Shown piece after piece: positions 25,657 to 35,651 of a DNA stretch of 64,000 bases. The DNA lies in assembly GCF_018282115.1 (NCBI RefSeq), contig NZ_CP054306.1:3271488-3335487 (forward strand), given 5' to 3'. This stretch comes from Synechocystis sp. PCC 7338 (lineage in GTDB: Bacteria > Cyanobacteriota > Cyanobacteriia > Cyanobacteriales > Microcystaceae). The notes beneath the pieces are model-generated. The model ran no database searches and was not told the DNA's origin. It saw only the letters and a list, made by a program, of their open reading frames with translations. Made by a program: the position numbers and the translations under genes. Each line of letters starts with the position of its first letter. Position 1 is the stretch's first letter.

Positions 25657-27801
25657 GTGTTTATCCCCCTCGACTTTTATCGCATTTTAGGCATTCCTCC
25701 CCAGAGTGGTGGGGAAACCATTGAGCAGGCCTACCAAGATCGTCTTCTGCAATTACCCCGACGAGAATTTAGCGACGCCGCAGTTAATATCCGCAATCAA
25801 CTACTGGCGATCGCCCATGAAACCCTACGGGATCCGGAAAAACGCCAGGCCTACGACCAAGAATGGTGGGGGGCTATGGACGAAGCCCTAGGGGAGGCAT
25901 TGCCCCTAACTACTCCGGAGTTGGAATGTAGCCCAGAGCAACGGATTGGAGCCCTCTTAATCCTGTTGGATTTAGGGGAATACGAATTGGTGCTTAAGTA
26001 TGGCGAGCCAGTCCTCCATGATCTCAACCCTCCGGCGGGAGGCACGCCCCAGGACTATTTGCTCTCGGTGATTTTGGCCCACTGGGAACTGAGCCGGGAG
26101 CGTTGGCAACAACAACAGTATGAATTTGCTGCCACCGCCAGCCTCAAAGCCCTAGCTCGGTTGCAACAGGATAATGATTTCCCCGCTTTAGAAACAGAAA
26201 TTCGCCAGGAATTGTATCGTCTGCGGCCCTACCGTATCCTCGAACTTTTGGCCAAGGAAGGACAAGCAGAGGCGCAACGTCAGCAGGGTCTAGCCCTATT
26301 GCAGGCCATGGTGCAGGACCGGGGCGGCATTGAAGGTAAGGGGGAAGATTATTCCGGGTTGGGAAACGATGACTTTTTAAAATTTATCCACCAACTGCGC
26401 TGTCACCTTACAGTGGCCGAGCAAAATGCCCTATTTTTGCCCGAAAGTCAACGGCCGTCTTTGGTGGCTAGCTATTTGGCGGTACATAGTCTTATCGCCG
26501 AGGGAGTAAAGGAACAGGAGCCCATGGCCATTGTCGAAGCGAAGTCTTTGATTACACAGTTGGAAAATTGTCAAGATTTGGCCTTAGAAAAGGCAATTTG
26601 TGAATTATTATTGGGTCAAACGGAAATTGTTCTGGCGGCGATCGACCAGGGAGATCCCAAAATAATAGCTGGCCTCGAATCTAAGTTGGCGGCGGGGGAA
26701 GATCCTCTGACTGCTTTTTATACTTTCACTGAGCAATGGCTAGAGGAAGAAATTGTCCCTTACTTTAGGGATCTTTCTCCGGAAACCCTTTCCCCCAATG
26801 CCTATTTCAACAATCCCTCCGTTCAGCATTATCTAGAACAACTAGAGCCAGATTCCCTCACCACCGACAGTTCTTTTGCTTCTCCTGCCCTCCTTAGCAC
26901 CGCAACAGAATCGGAAACTCCCATGGTACATAGTTCCGCCGCCCTTCCCGATCGTCCTTTGGCCCCCACCGTTCCCCCTCGACGGGGGCGCAGTCCCAGA
27001 CGTTCCCGAGACGACGTTTTCCCCAGCGCCGACAACGTCAGTGGCTTGGCTGTTACTACCCTAGCCCCAGCGATCGTCTACGATACTGATTCTTTAGGCA
27101 CTAACGGCATTAGTGGGGATGGCCCCGGCAACGGTTTCTCTGGCAACTCCCCCCTAGAACCCACCAGCGAACATAAACCGCCCCGGCGGCGAAAAAAACG
27201 GGTAACGATCAAACCCGTGCGCTTTGGCATTTTTCTGCTTTGCCTCGCAGGTATTGTAGGCGGCGCCACTGCCTTAATTATTAACCGTACTGCCGATCCC
27301 CTGGGTGGTTTGCTGGAAGATCCCTTGGATGTGTCCCTGCACCAGCCCTCAGAATTTATCCCCGATGAAGCCACCAGCCGGAATTTGATTCTGAGTCAAC
27401 CCAACTTCAGTCAACAGGTGGGTCAGATGGTGGTGCAAAACTGGCTTGATAGTAAAAAGTTGGCCTTTGGCCAAAACTATGATGTTGGAGCATTGCAGAA
27501 TGTGCTGGCTCCCAATCTCCTAGCCCAACAATGGGGCCGGGCCCAACGGGCTCAATCCCAAAAAATCTATCACCAATACGAACACAAGTTACAGATTCTC
27601 GATTATCAAGTTAGTTCCCAAGACCCCAACCGAGCCACCGTTACCGCCCGGGTAGAAGAGATTAGCCAGCCCTTTACTTTAGCTGATCAACAACAGAAAG
27701 GAGCAGCTACCAAAGACAACCTGACTGTACGCTATGAGCTAGTACGTCACCAAGGAGTGTGGAAAATTGCCCAAATCCAAGTGGTAAATAACCCCCGTTA
27801 G
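25657..27801 (+). CDS. ftn2: Cell-division protein Ftn2/ZipN (ARC6 homologue)
   Basis: Cyanobacterial divisome organiser that anchors FtsZ at the membrane and recruits other division proteins; ancestor of plant chloroplast ARC6. The 714-residue product starts at GTG 25657. It has an N-terminal J-domain-like helix bundle (FYRILGIPPQSGGETIEQAY) without the catalytic HPD triad, a TPR-like helical region (about 85-400), a low-complexity Ser/Pro/Arg-rich linker (about 400-520), one membrane helix (GIFLLCLAGIVGGATALII, about 525-545) and a C-terminal periplasmic ARC6-type domain ending VWKIAQIQVVNNPR. It precedes dnaK by 203 bp in the same direction. Confidence 0.93.
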   Translation: MFIPLDFYRILGIPPQSGGETIEQAYQDRLLQLPRREFSDAAVNIRNQLLAIAHETLRDPEKRQAYDQEWWGAMDEALGEALPLTTPELECSPEQRIGALLILLDLGEYELVLKYGEPVLHDLNPPAGGTPQDYLLSVILAHWELSRERWQQQQYEFAATASLKALARLQQDNDFPALETEIRQELYRLRPYRILELLAKEGQAEAQRQQGLALLQAMVQDRGGIEGKGEDYSGLGNDDFLKFIHQLRCHLTVAEQNALFLPESQRPSLVASYLAVHSLIAEGVKEQEPMAIVEAKSLITQLENCQDLALEKAICELLLGQTEIVLAAIDQGDPKIIAGLESKLAAGEDPLTAFYTFTEQWLEEEIVPYFRDLSPETLSPNAYFNNPSVQHYLEQLEPDSLTTDSSFASPALLSTATESETPMVHSSAALPDRPLAPTVPPRRGRSPRRSRDDVFPSADNVSGLAVTTLAPAIVYDTDSLGTNGISGDGPGNGFSGNSPLEPTSEHKPPRRRKKRVTIKPVRFGIFLLCLAGIVGGATALIINRTADPLGGLLEDPLDVSLHQPSEFIPDEATSRNLILSQPNFSQQVGQMVVQNWLDSKKLAFGQNYDVGALQNVLAPNLLAQQWGRAQRAQSQKIYHQYEHKLQILDYQVSSQDPNRATVTARVEEISQPFTLADQQQKGAATKDNLTVRYELVRHQGVWKIAQIQVVNNPR

Positions 27802-28004
27802 TGCTTGGAATTAACTCCCCTGTGGGCGATGGCATACGGCTTAATCCCTCCATAGGTACGGAAACCTGCACTTCCGAGAACTAAGCCCCTACCGTCACTA
27901 TAAGAGTGTGAACGCATTGGTCCTGGAGAGTGGCTAGAGCCATGACCCCCTGGCCCGCTTTTGTGTCTGATATTCTTACTTGTTAACGGGAGTTAATTAA
28001 AATT

Positions 28005-29915
28005 ATGGGAAAAGTTGTTGGGATTGACCTCGGTACTACCAATTCCTGCGTGGCCGTGATGGAAGGGGGGAAACCCACTGTTATCGCCAACGCAGAAGGT
28101 TTTCGCACTACCCCCTCGGTGGTTGGTTATGCCAAAAATGGCGATCGCCTAGTGGGGCAAATTGCCAAGCGTCAAGCGGTGATGAACCCAGGCAACACAT
28201 TCTATTCAGTTAAGCGTTTCATTGGTCGTAAATTTGATGAAATTACCAATGAAGCCACCGAAGTTGCCTACAGCGTAGTTAAAGACGGTAACGGCAATGT
28301 GAAGCTAGATTGCCCCGCCCAGGGGAAACAGTTTGCCCCAGAAGAAATTTCTGCCCAGGTGTTGCGGAAATTGGTGGACGATGCCAGCAAATACCTAGGG
28401 GAAACCGTTACCCAGGCCGTCATCACCGTTCCCGCCTACTTTAACGACTCCCAACGTCAAGCCACCAAAGATGCGGGCAAAATTGCTGGGATCGAAGTAC
28501 TCAGAATTATCAACGAACCTACCGCCGCTTCCCTGGCCTATGGTCTGGACAAAAAGGATAACGAAACCATCCTGGTATTTGACCTAGGGGGCGGTACCTT
28601 CGACGTCTCCATCCTTGAAGTAGGGGAAGGGGTATTTGAAGTATTGGCCACCTCCGGGGACACCCACCTGGGAGGGGACGACTTCGACAAAAAAATTGTG
28701 GATTTCCTAGCCGGTGAATTCCAAAAAGCCGAAGGCATCGATCTACGCAAAGATAAGCAAGCTCTGCAACGGTTAACCGAAGCGGCAGAAAAAGCCAAAA
28801 TTGAACTGTCCGGCGTCAGCCAAACGGAAATTAACCTCCCCTTCATCACCGCCACACAGGATGGACCGAAACATTTAGATACCACCCTATCCCGGGCCAA
28901 ATTTGAAGAAATTTGTTCTGACCTAATTGATCGTTGCGGTATTCCAGTGGAAAATGCCATTCGGGATGCCAAAATCGACAAATCTGCCTTGGATGAAATT
29001 GTTCTTGTCGGTGGTTCTACCCGGATTCCCGCTGTGCAGGAAGTGGTGAAAAAAATCCTCGGTAAAGAGCCCAACCAAGGGGTTAACCCCGATGAAGTAG
29101 TGGCCGTTGGAGCAGCTATCCAGGGAGGCGTACTCTCTGGGGAAGTCAAAGATATTCTTCTCCTAGACGTTTCTCCCCTCTCCTTGGGTGTGGAAACCCT
29201 AGGGGGCGTCATGACCAAAATCATTCCCCGCAACACTACCATCCCCACCAAGAAATCCGAAACCTTCTCCACCGCTGTCGACGGTCAAAGCAACGTGGAA
29301 ATCCATGTGCTCCAAGGGGAACGGGAAATGGCCAATGACAATAAGAGTTTGGGAACCTTCCGCCTCGACGGTATTCCCCCTGCTCCCCGGGGTGTGCCCC
29401 AAATCGAAGTTACCTTTGACATCGACGCCAATGGCATTTTGAATGTCACCGCCAAAGACCGGGGGACGGGTAAGGAACAATCCATCAGCATTACCGGTGC
29501 TTCCACCCTGCCCGATACGGAAGTAGACCGGATGGTGAAGGAAGCTGAGTCCAATGCCGCCGCCGACAAGGAACGTCGGGATAAAATTGACCGCAAAAAC
29601 CAAGCGGACTCCCTGGTGTACCAAGCGGAAAAACAGATCACCGAGTTGGGGGACAAAGTGCCCACCGCTGACAAAACCAAGGCTGAGGGTTTGATCAAAG
29701 ACCTGAAAGAGGCCGTGGCCCAGGAAGATGATACCAAAATCCAAACAGTGATGCCGGAACTACAACAAGTCCTCTACAGTATTGGTTCCAATATGTACCA
29801 ACAAGCTGGAGCAGAGGCTGGGGTAGGTGCCCCCGGTGCTGGCCCTGAAGCGGGAACTAGCAGTGGCGGTGGCGATGATGTCATCGATGCGGAATTCTCC
29901 GAGCCTGAGAAGTAA
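28005..29915 (+). CDS. dnaK: Chaperone DnaK (Hsp70)
   Basis: A 636-residue Hsp70 with complete ATPase domain ([43 protein letters not shown]), substrate-binding domain (from about residue 385, [17 protein letters not shown]) and helical lid, ending in a Gly-rich tail and [12 protein letters not shown], the C-terminal EEVD-like acidic end. By similarity this is the DnaK2 type, the main essential Hsp70 of cyanobacteria. A ribosome binding site (GGGAG) lies about 15 bases upstream. I saw no CIRCE element in the 203-bp upstream region. A strong terminator follows at 29965-29992. Confidence 0.97.
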   Translation: MGKVVGIDLGTTNSCVAVMEGGKPTVIANAEGFRTTPSVVGYAKNGDRLVGQIAKRQAVMNPGNTFYSVKRFIGRKFDEITNEATEVAYSVVKDGNGNVKLDCPAQGKQFAPEEISAQVLRKLVDDASKYLGETVTQAVITVPAYFNDSQRQATKDAGKIAGIEVLRIINEPTAASLAYGLDKKDNETILVFDLGGGTFDVSILEVGEGVFEVLATSGDTHLGGDDFDKKIVDFLAGEFQKAEGIDLRKDKQALQRLTEAAEKAKIELSGVSQTEINLPFITATQDGPKHLDTTLSRAKFEEICSDLIDRCGIPVENAIRDAKIDKSALDEIVLVGGSTRIPAVQEVVKKILGKEPNQGVNPDEVVAVGAAIQGGVLSGEVKDILLLDVSPLSLGVETLGGVMTKIIPRNTTIPTKKSETFSTAVDGQSNVEIHVLQGEREMANDNKSLGTFRLDGIPPAPRGVPQIEVTFDIDANGILNVTAKDRGTGKEQSISITGASTLPDTEVDRMVKEAESNAAADKERRDKIDRKNQADSLVYQAEKQITELGDKVPTADKTKAEGLIKDLKEAVAQEDDTKIQTVMPELQQVLYSIGSNMYQQAGAEAGVGAPGAGPEAGTSSGGGDDVIDAEFSEPEK

Positions 29916-29964
29916 TTCTAATTTCCCTAGCTCAGTTCTGACTTGAAAAGTTAAACCGATCCAC

Positions 29965-29992
29965 AATCCTCCCTTCACCGGGGGGATTTTTT
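29965..29992 (+). terminator. Rho-independent terminator after dnaK
   Basis: A 9-bp stem (29965-29973 with 29980-29988, one G-T wobble) with a 6-base loop is followed by a run of T. It ends dnaK transcription and argues that gcvT starts downstream of it. Confidence 0.85.
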
Positions 29993-30052
29993 GTGATTTC
30001 CGTGGGAAAAAACTATGATTTAGGGAAGACTTTTTATGGGATCCAAACCGCT

Positions 30053-31171
30053 GTGGTCAATTTTACCTCTGCCCTCCGCACCCCTCTTTACGACCTTATT
30101 TGTCAAAAAACCTCTAAACTAACGGCCTTTGCTGGTTGGGAAATGCCAGTACAGTTCACGGGCTTAAAACAGGAACATCAGGCGGTGCGGAAAAAGGTGG
30201 GGATGTTTGATATTTCTCATATGGGCAAGTTTGTGATAACCGGGGCAGGAATTTTACCAGCGTTGCAAAGCTTAGTACCTTCTGATCTAGCTCGCCTAAC
30301 ACCTGGTAAAGCTCAATATACGGTGCTGTTAAATGAGCAAGGGGGCATTATTGACGACATTATTGTTTATGACCAAGGAAAAAATTCTAACGGACACAAA
30401 CAGGTCACTCTAATTGTCAATGCGGCCACGACAGATAAGGATAGACAGTGGTTACTGGCGCATTTGCCTAAAGAGATTAATTTTCAAGATTTATCTAGGG
30501 AAAAAGTCCTAATTGCCCTCCAAGGCCCAGAATCAATCAGTGCTTTACAGCATTTAGTTGATGAGAATTTAGGAGGGTTATCGGCCTTTGGTCATGTGGA
30601 AGCGGAGTTGCTGGGGGAAAAAGCGTTCATTGCTCGCACGGGGTACACCGGGGAAGATGGCTTTGAAATTATGGTTTCCCCTGAAGTGGGACAACAACTC
30701 TGGCAAACTTTTCTGCAAAAAGCTGTCACTCCCTGCGGTTTGGGAGCTAGGGATACCCTGCGGTTAGAAGCGGCCATGGGTTTATACGGCCAGGATATGG
30801 ATGATCACACCACGCCCCTAGAAGCGGGTTTAGGTTGGTTAGTTCACCTGGATAGTAAAGATGATTTTATTGGCCGTTCTGTGTTGGAGCAACAAAAGAC
30901 CAATGGAGTGAAAAAACGCTTAGTGGGCTTGGAAATGTTGGGAAAACAAATTGCCCGTCATGATTATCCGCTCATGCACAACGGCGAAAATATTGGCATT
31001 GTTACCAGTGGTACCCTTTCCCCTACCCTGGAAAAGGCGATCGCCTTGGGCTATGTTTCCCCGGAACTCGCAAAAATAGGTCAGGAGTTGGAGGTGGAAA
31101 TTCGGGGTAAAACCTATGGGGTAAAGGTGGTGAAAAAACCCTTTTATCGTTCTGCTCACAAACCCCGTTAG
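30053..31171 (+). CDS. gcvT: Glycine cleavage system T protein (aminomethyltransferase)
   Basis: Tetrahydrofolate-dependent aminomethyltransferase of the glycine decarboxylase complex, which in cyanobacteria works in photorespiratory glycine metabolism. The family features are LRTPLYDL at the start, VGMFDISHMGK, DDIIVYD, GYTGEDGFEI and the C-terminal barrel region. I choose the GTG at 30053 (372 residues) because an open frame to 29993 would run into the dnaK terminator, and because homologues begin just before the LRTPLYDL segment. The gene for the P, H or L protein is not in the window. Confidence 0.93.
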   Translation: MVNFTSALRTPLYDLICQKTSKLTAFAGWEMPVQFTGLKQEHQAVRKKVGMFDISHMGKFVITGAGILPALQSLVPSDLARLTPGKAQYTVLLNEQGGIIDDIIVYDQGKNSNGHKQVTLIVNAATTDKDRQWLLAHLPKEINFQDLSREKVLIALQGPESISALQHLVDENLGGLSAFGHVEAELLGEKAFIARTGYTGEDGFEIMVSPEVGQQLWQTFLQKAVTPCGLGARDTLRLEAAMGLYGQDMDDHTTPLEAGLGWLVHLDSKDDFIGRSVLEQQKTNGVKKRLVGLEMLGKQIARHDYPLMHNGENIGIVTSGTLSPTLEKAIALGYVSPELAKIGQELEVEIRGKTYGVKVVKKPFYRSAHKPR

Positions 31172-31252
31172 TTGACAGTTTTGCAACTGACTAGCTTGCC
31201 GATCGCCAGGGGAAATTACTTTAGAAATTATCAGAATTGAAACATCACCTAA

Positions 31253-32875
31253 ATGTTACGCATTAGCGAAATCAAACTGCCCCTAGACCATGACGACAAC
31301 GCTCTGGCACAGGCCATTCTCAAAAAGTTGGGCATTAGTAAAGAACAATTAACTAGTTACACCATTTTCAAACGCAGTTATGATGCCCGTAAACGAGGTC
31401 ATATTCTGTTGGTCTATATCGTTGACGTAGCAACGCCCCAAGCGGAGAAGTTACTGGCCAAATTTGCCGGCGATCGCCAGATTACGCCCACCCCAGCCAT
31501 GGCCTATCAGTTTGTTGTTCAGGCTAAACTGGGTCAAAAATTTGAGGGCAAACGGCCCGTTGTTATTGGGACAGGCCCCTGTGGCATGTTTGCCGGTTTG
31601 CTACTGGCCCAGATGGGACTAGAACCAATTATTTTGGAGCGGGGTAAATCAGTTCGAGACCGTAGTGTGGACACGTTCGGCTTTTGGGTGAAAGGGAAAC
31701 TCCATGCTGAATCCAACGTGCAGTTTGGGGAAGGGGGAGCGGGGACTTTTTCCGATGGCAAACTCTATAGCCAGGTGCGAGACCCAAACCATTACAGCCG
31801 CAAAGTATTGGAGGAATTTGTTCAAGCCGGGGCCGATCCAGAAATTCTTTACATTAACCGCCCCCACATTGGCACCTATCGCCTCGTTAAAATTGTGCAA
31901 AATTTGCGCTCCACCATAGAAGGATTGGGGGGAGAAATTCACTTCCAGAGCCATGTTACTGACATAAATATCCAAGATAATCAAGTGCAGGGGATAACCC
32001 TAGAAAATGGCGATTATATTGCCACTAACCATGTAGTGCTAGCGGTGGGGCACAGTGCTAGGGATACTTTTCAAATGTTATTTGAACGGGGAATTTACAT
32101 CGAAGCTAAACCCTTTTCCTTCGGCTTTCGCATTGAACATCCCCAATCTCTCATTGACCAATGTCGCTACGGTTCCCAAGCTGGCCATGCCCGCCTTGGT
32201 TCCGCTGACTATAAATTAGTCCACCATTGCCAAAACGGGCGATCGGTTTACAGCTTTTGTATGTGTCCAGGGGGAAAGGTAGTGGCCGCCGCCTCCGAAC
32301 CGGGCAGATTAGTCACCAACGGCATGAGCGAATACGCCCGAGATGAAGCTAACGCTAATAGCGCCATTGTGGTGGGCATTAACCCCGAGGAAGATTATCC
32401 AGAACACCCTTTAGCAGGCATTGCTTTGCAGAGATTTTGGGAGGAACGGGCCTTTCAGTTGGGGGGGGCAAATTACCAGGCTCCGGGACAGTTAGTGGGG
32501 GATTTCCTCGCTGATCAACCCTCCACCAAATTTGGTTCCGTTATACCTTCCTATAAACCGGGGGTAAAACTGGTTAACCTGGGGGAAAGTTTACCCAATT
32601 ATGCGATCGCCGCTTTGCGAGAAGCTATCCCAGCCTTTGACAAAAAAATCCGGGGTTTTGCCATGGAGGATGCGATATTAACTGGAGTGGAAACTAGAAC
32701 ATCCTCTCCTATTCGCATTAAACGGGGGGATGATTTCCAAAGTATCAATACGCTCGGTCTTTATCCCGCCGGGGAGGGGGCTGGTTACGCTGGGGGTATT
32801 TTATCCGCTGGCATTGACGGCATTAAGGTAGCAGAGGCGATCGCCTTAGATTTTTTTGCTAAAGTTGACGTCTGA
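31253..32875 (+). CDS. FAD-dependent dehydrogenase (COG2509 type)
   Basis: A 540-residue flavoprotein. An N-terminal domain of about 100 residues precedes a Rossmann FAD-binding motif (VVIGTGPCGMFAGLLLAQMG, about 103-122), then GEGGAGTFSDGKL and a second dinucleotide-type segment, and a C-terminal FAD contact (GLYPAGEGAGYAGGILSAGIDG). The architecture is that of uncharacterised FAD-dependent dehydrogenases widespread in bacteria; substrate unknown. Its neighbours do not suggest a pathway. Confidence 0.85.
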   Translation: MLRISEIKLPLDHDDNALAQAILKKLGISKEQLTSYTIFKRSYDARKRGHILLVYIVDVATPQAEKLLAKFAGDRQITPTPAMAYQFVVQAKLGQKFEGKRPVVIGTGPCGMFAGLLLAQMGLEPIILERGKSVRDRSVDTFGFWVKGKLHAESNVQFGEGGAGTFSDGKLYSQVRDPNHYSRKVLEEFVQAGADPEILYINRPHIGTYRLVKIVQNLRSTIEGLGGEIHFQSHVTDINIQDNQVQGITLENGDYIATNHVVLAVGHSARDTFQMLFERGIYIEAKPFSFGFRIEHPQSLIDQCRYGSQAGHARLGSADYKLVHHCQNGRSVYSFCMCPGGKVVAAASEPGRLVTNGMSEYARDEANANSAIVVGINPEEDYPEHPLAGIALQRFWEERAFQLGGANYQAPGQLVGDFLADQPSTKFGSVIPSYKPGVKLVNLGESLPNYAIAALREAIPAFDKKIRGFAMEDAILTGVETRTSSPIRIKRGDDFQSINTLGLYPAGEGAGYAGGILSAGIDGIKVAEAIALDFFAKVDV

Positions 32876-32907
32876 GCAGAATAATCTTTTAATGCCAAAC
32901 CTAGCTA

Positions 32908-33108
32908 ATGAGTAACTTAGAACAAATTGAAACGCAAGTTAAACAGCTAAGTCCCTCGGATTTCGCCAAATTCCGAGCATGGTTCCACGAGTATGATTGG
33001 CAGGCCTGGGATTGTCAAATTGAGCAAGACTCTAAGTCTGGTAAGCTAAAAGCTTTAGCAGAAAAGGCACTGGAAGATCATCGTACCGGTCGGACAAAAG
33101 TGCTTTGA
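32908..33108 (+). CDS. Small antitoxin-like protein
   Basis: A 66-residue protein with the start SNLEQIETQVKQLSPSDFAKF typical of small cyanobacterial antitoxins, followed by W/D-rich helices and a C-terminal KALAEKALEDHRTG segment, likely the toxin-binding tail. It overlaps the next gene by 4 bases (TTGA), the usual arrangement for type II toxin-antitoxin pairs, with the antitoxin first. Confidence 0.78.
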   Translation: MSNLEQIETQVKQLSPSDFAKFRAWFHEYDWQAWDCQIEQDSKSGKLKALAEKALEDHRTGRTKVL

Positions 33109-33359
33109 ACCATCACACTAACTCTGATTTCTGGTTTTGTTATCGGCATCTGCCAGAAGAAATTCAGAGACGGGCCGATAAGGCTTATCAATTGCTACGT
33201 CAAAATCCTCGCCATCCCTCACTCCATTTCAAAAAAGTGGGAGCACTATGGTCTGTTCGAGTCACCTTGGAGTATCGAGCATTGTCGGTTGAAACCGATG
33301 ACAGCTATGTGTGGTTTTGGATTGGTACACACGAAGATTACGATAAGCTATTGGGCTAA
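33105..33359 (+). CDS. RelE/ParE-type toxin-like protein
   Basis: An 84-residue basic protein starting at TTG 33105 inside the antitoxin stop. It shows the RelE/ParE fold pattern: helix RRADKAYQLLRQNPRHPSLH, then strands VGALWSVRVTLEYRALS and YVWFWIGTHEDYDKLL. RelE members cleave mRNA on the ribosome and ParE members inhibit gyrase; the sequence alone does not decide which. The final His-Glu-Asp-Tyr segment is common to cyanobacterial members. Confidence 0.78.
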   Translation: MNHHTNSDFWFCYRHLPEEIQRRADKAYQLLRQNPRHPSLHFKKVGALWSVRVTLEYRALSVETDDSYVWFWIGTHEDYDKLLG

Positions 33360-33467
33360 CGGTGTCCTCCTAAAGCTAAGCCATCAGCGGCGCAAAACTA
33401 CCCATACCGCTAACATCAAGGAAAATTGTCTAATCCGGCAATGGTTTTATCGACAAATATTGAACGT

Positions 33468-33791
33468 ATGACTTCCCAACCCGTACCCCATCCTTCCGCC
33501 CGCCATAGCCACGCCCATCCCCACGTCCACAGTCAAGAATCCTTACAAAAATTGGTTAATCGTCTCTCCCGCATTGAAGGCCACATCCGGGGGGTAAAAA
33601 CCATGGTGCAGGAAAATCGTCCTTGCCCGGAGGTTTTAATTCAGGTGGCGGCGATCCGAGGGGCGTTGGACCGGGTGGCTAGATTAATTTTGGATGACCA
33701 CATGAATGAGTGCATCACCAGGGCGGCGGCAGAGGGCAATATTGAGCAGGAGTTGGCGGAACTGAAACAGGCCCTAGACCGGTTTTTATAG
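33468..33791 (+). CDS. inrS: Nickel-responsive repressor InrS (CsoR/RcnR family)
   Basis: A 107-residue DUF156 helical regulator that derepresses nickel export when Ni(II) binds. Counting from the ATG at 33468 (MTSQPVPHPS), the residues fall exactly on the published InrS ligands: His21, Cys53, His78 and Cys82. This supports both identity and start, against the in-frame TTG at 33426 and ATG at 33441. The N-terminus is His-rich (HSHAHPHVHS). The nickel exporter gene it controls in Synechocystis is not in this window. The next gene starts 10 bases downstream, so the pair may be co-transcribed. Confidence 0.94.
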   Translation: MTSQPVPHPSARHSHAHPHVHSQESLQKLVNRLSRIEGHIRGVKTMVQENRPCPEVLIQVAAIRGALDRVARLILDDHMNECITRAAAEGNIEQELAELKQALDRFL

Positions 33792-33800
33792 GCCGTTGCC

Positions 33801-35129
33801 ATGCGTATTGTTGCCTACGTTTACTCCGATCTCCTGTTGGATGCCCCTGTAGATCCTCAGATTTGGGGGGTGGAGGTAGATCAGGTTTATGTGGATCTGG
33901 GGGAAAGGCTGGCCCTGGGGCAACTGCTGGAAGATTGCCAAGCTCAGAGTACCGATTATTGCCTAGTCCGAAACCTCAAGGAATTGGGTCAGTCCGCCCC
34001 TGAGGTCAGCCAAACTTTGACCCAATTGGAAAGCTTTGGCATAACCGTCATTGCCCTGGAGCAGGATTACCAGAACAGTGGCAAGGCCGACATGGCGATC
34101 GCCAAGCAACAATGGTCGGAATTGTGGGCCACTCTGGAAAAGGAACAACGCAGGGACTATCTCCGCCGGGGCCACGCCCGTAACCGCCTAGCCTTGGCCC
34201 CTCCCCCTGGCAAGGCTCCCTATGGTTATCGTCGTAGTGCTGGTCATTATGTGGTGGATCGAGCCACCGCCCCGGTAGTGAAGGCATTTTTTGAAAAATT
34301 TCTCCTCTCTGGTTGCCTGCGAAGTTCTGTCCGTTATTTGGAACAGTCCTATGGTAAAAAAATTGCGGTGGCCACCGGACGGCGTTGGTTAACCCATCCT
34401 GTGTATCGGGGGGATTTGCTCTACCAAAATCAGACTGTCATTGCCGACACCCACGCCCCCTTATTAAGCCGCACCGAAGCCGCCCAAATTGACCGCCTTC
34501 TCCGCCGTAATGCTCCTTTGCCCCACCGCACCGCTAGTGCCCCCCGTTCCCTGGCTGGTTTAGTTAGTTGTGGCCGTTGCCAGACTCCCTGGGTGGTGGC
34601 CCACGTAACTTCCCGCCACCAAAGCAAAGCCTATCTCTATCTCCGACCCCGCCATTGTCCTGACCAACCTAAATGCCAGGCGATCGCCTATGGGCAATTT
34701 TTAGAGCAAGTCATTGAGCAAATTTGTCGGGAACTGCCCTTAGCGGTGGGTAAACTATCCCCCTCTTCCCTTGGAGAACACTGCCAAAATTTACAACAGG
34801 CGATCGAGGAAAAACAAAGTTTGCTGGAGCAACTACCCACCTGGGAACAGCGAGGCATTCTCGACCACCATACCCATCAACTGCGCCGGTACCAACTGAA
34901 ACAAGACCTGGCCCAATTACAACAACAGTTGTCCCAATTGCCCCCGGACGAATTGCAACGCATTATCCCCGCCGTTTCCCTGCCTCAATTTTGGCGAGAC
35001 CTTTCGGAAACGGAGCGCCGCTTCTACTTCCGGGAGTTTATCCGTAGCATCCAATTAGACCGCCAACCCCAAGGGTGGAATTTTTGTCTCACTTTCGTCT
35101 TTGGGGAAAAGGAAAACCCCGCGACCTAG
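33801..35129 (+). CDS. Degenerate serine-recombinase-like (XisF-type) protein
   Basis: A 442-residue protein with the order of large serine recombinases. It has a resolvase-like N-domain (residues 1-110: RIVAYVYSDLL, CLVRNLKELGQS, ITVIALE), a recombinase domain (APPPGKAPYGYRRSAG; AVATGRRWLTHPVYRG), a zinc-ribbon-like segment (LVSCGRCQTPW ... RPRHCPDQPKCQ) and a C-terminal coiled coil. The catalytic YxRVS-type motif is replaced by YVYSDLLLDAP, and the Arg cluster is not evident, so DNA cleavage is doubtful. It may have become a DNA-binding protein. Ten bases downstream of inrS; 4-bp overlap with the convergent CBS gene. Confidence 0.75.
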   Translation: MRIVAYVYSDLLLDAPVDPQIWGVEVDQVYVDLGERLALGQLLEDCQAQSTDYCLVRNLKELGQSAPEVSQTLTQLESFGITVIALEQDYQNSGKADMAIAKQQWSELWATLEKEQRRDYLRRGHARNRLALAPPPGKAPYGYRRSAGHYVVDRATAPVVKAFFEKFLLSGCLRSSVRYLEQSYGKKIAVATGRRWLTHPVYRGDLLYQNQTVIADTHAPLLSRTEAAQIDRLLRRNAPLPHRTASAPRSLAGLVSCGRCQTPWVVAHVTSRHQSKAYLYLRPRHCPDQPKCQAIAYGQFLEQVIEQICRELPLAVGKLSPSSLGEHCQNLQQAIEEKQSLLEQLPTWEQRGILDHHTHQLRRYQLKQDLAQLQQQLSQLPPDELQRIIPAVSLPQFWRDLSETERRFYFREFIRSIQLDRQPQGWNFCLTFVFGEKENPAT

Positions 35130-35593
35130 GCTTCCCCCCGGGCCATGGCGCGGATAATGTCCCCTTGGGTCAAAATACCAATCAGTTGCCGACTCTCCAC
35201 ATTCAACACCGGAAGGCGGCGAATTTTTTTCTCATTCATTAAATGGGCCGCTTCCCGCAGAGTTTGGGTGGGCAAAATGCTAATGGGGACATCGTTCATC
35301 ACTTCCCCCACCGTTTGTCCCAGAGCCTTGTGCAATTCCCGTTCGTGGCGGGCGGGATTTTGCAGGTAGATAATACTGTCTAGCAACATCACATAGGGAG
35401 GCGTATCCACCCCAGACTCTTGCCACATCAAATCGGTGTCGGAAATGACCCCCACTAACTTCTCCTGGTCGTCCAGCACCGGCATGCCGCTGATGCGGTT
35501 CTCCGCCAACAGACGAATAGCATCCTGTAGGGGGGTATCGGGTCTGACTGTGATGGGATTCGGGGTCATCACTTCCCCAACCGTTCTGCTCAT
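35126..35593 (-). CDS. Two-CBS-domain protein
   Basis: A 155-residue protein made of a CBS (Bateman) pair: MTPNPITVRPDTPLQDAIRL to GVISDTDLMW and MNDVPISILPTQTLREAAHL to GILTQGDIIRAM. Such stand-alone pairs bind adenine nucleotides and adjust partner enzymes; cyanobacterial and plant CBSX proteins tune thioredoxin systems. The insertion between the two halves (YVMLLDSIIYLQNPARHERE) is common in cyanobacterial members. Partner unknown. Confidence 0.88.
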   Translation of the reverse strand: MSRTVGEVMTPNPITVRPDTPLQDAIRLLAENRISGMPVLDDQEKLVGVISDTDLMWQESGVDTPPYVMLLDSIIYLQNPARHERELHKALGQTVGEVMNDVPISILPTQTLREAAHLMNEKKIRRLPVLNVESRQLIGILTQGDIIRAMARGEA

Positions 35594-35651
35594 AAAACTA
35601 TGCTAAATGTGGGACTTTGACCTAACTTTTCTTGCTTGCACCCAATCTATT

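Noticed and set aside
25657-25870. Functional DnaJ co-chaperone near dnaK
   Set aside because: The J-like domain of Ftn2 lacks the HPD triad and the rest of the protein is the ARC6 type division protein.
27802-28004. CIRCE element upstream of dnaK
   Set aside because: No TTAGCACTC-N9-GAGTGCTAA-like inverted repeat was found on reading the 203 bp.
28538-29744. Antisense ORFs of 150-244 codons inside dnaK
   Set aside because: Ser/Arg-rich reverse frames of a strongly biased gene; no motif or ribosome site seen.
29993-30052. Earlier start of gcvT at GTG 29993
   Set aside because: It would begin right at the end of the dnaK terminator T-tract and adds residues not found at the start of GcvT proteins.
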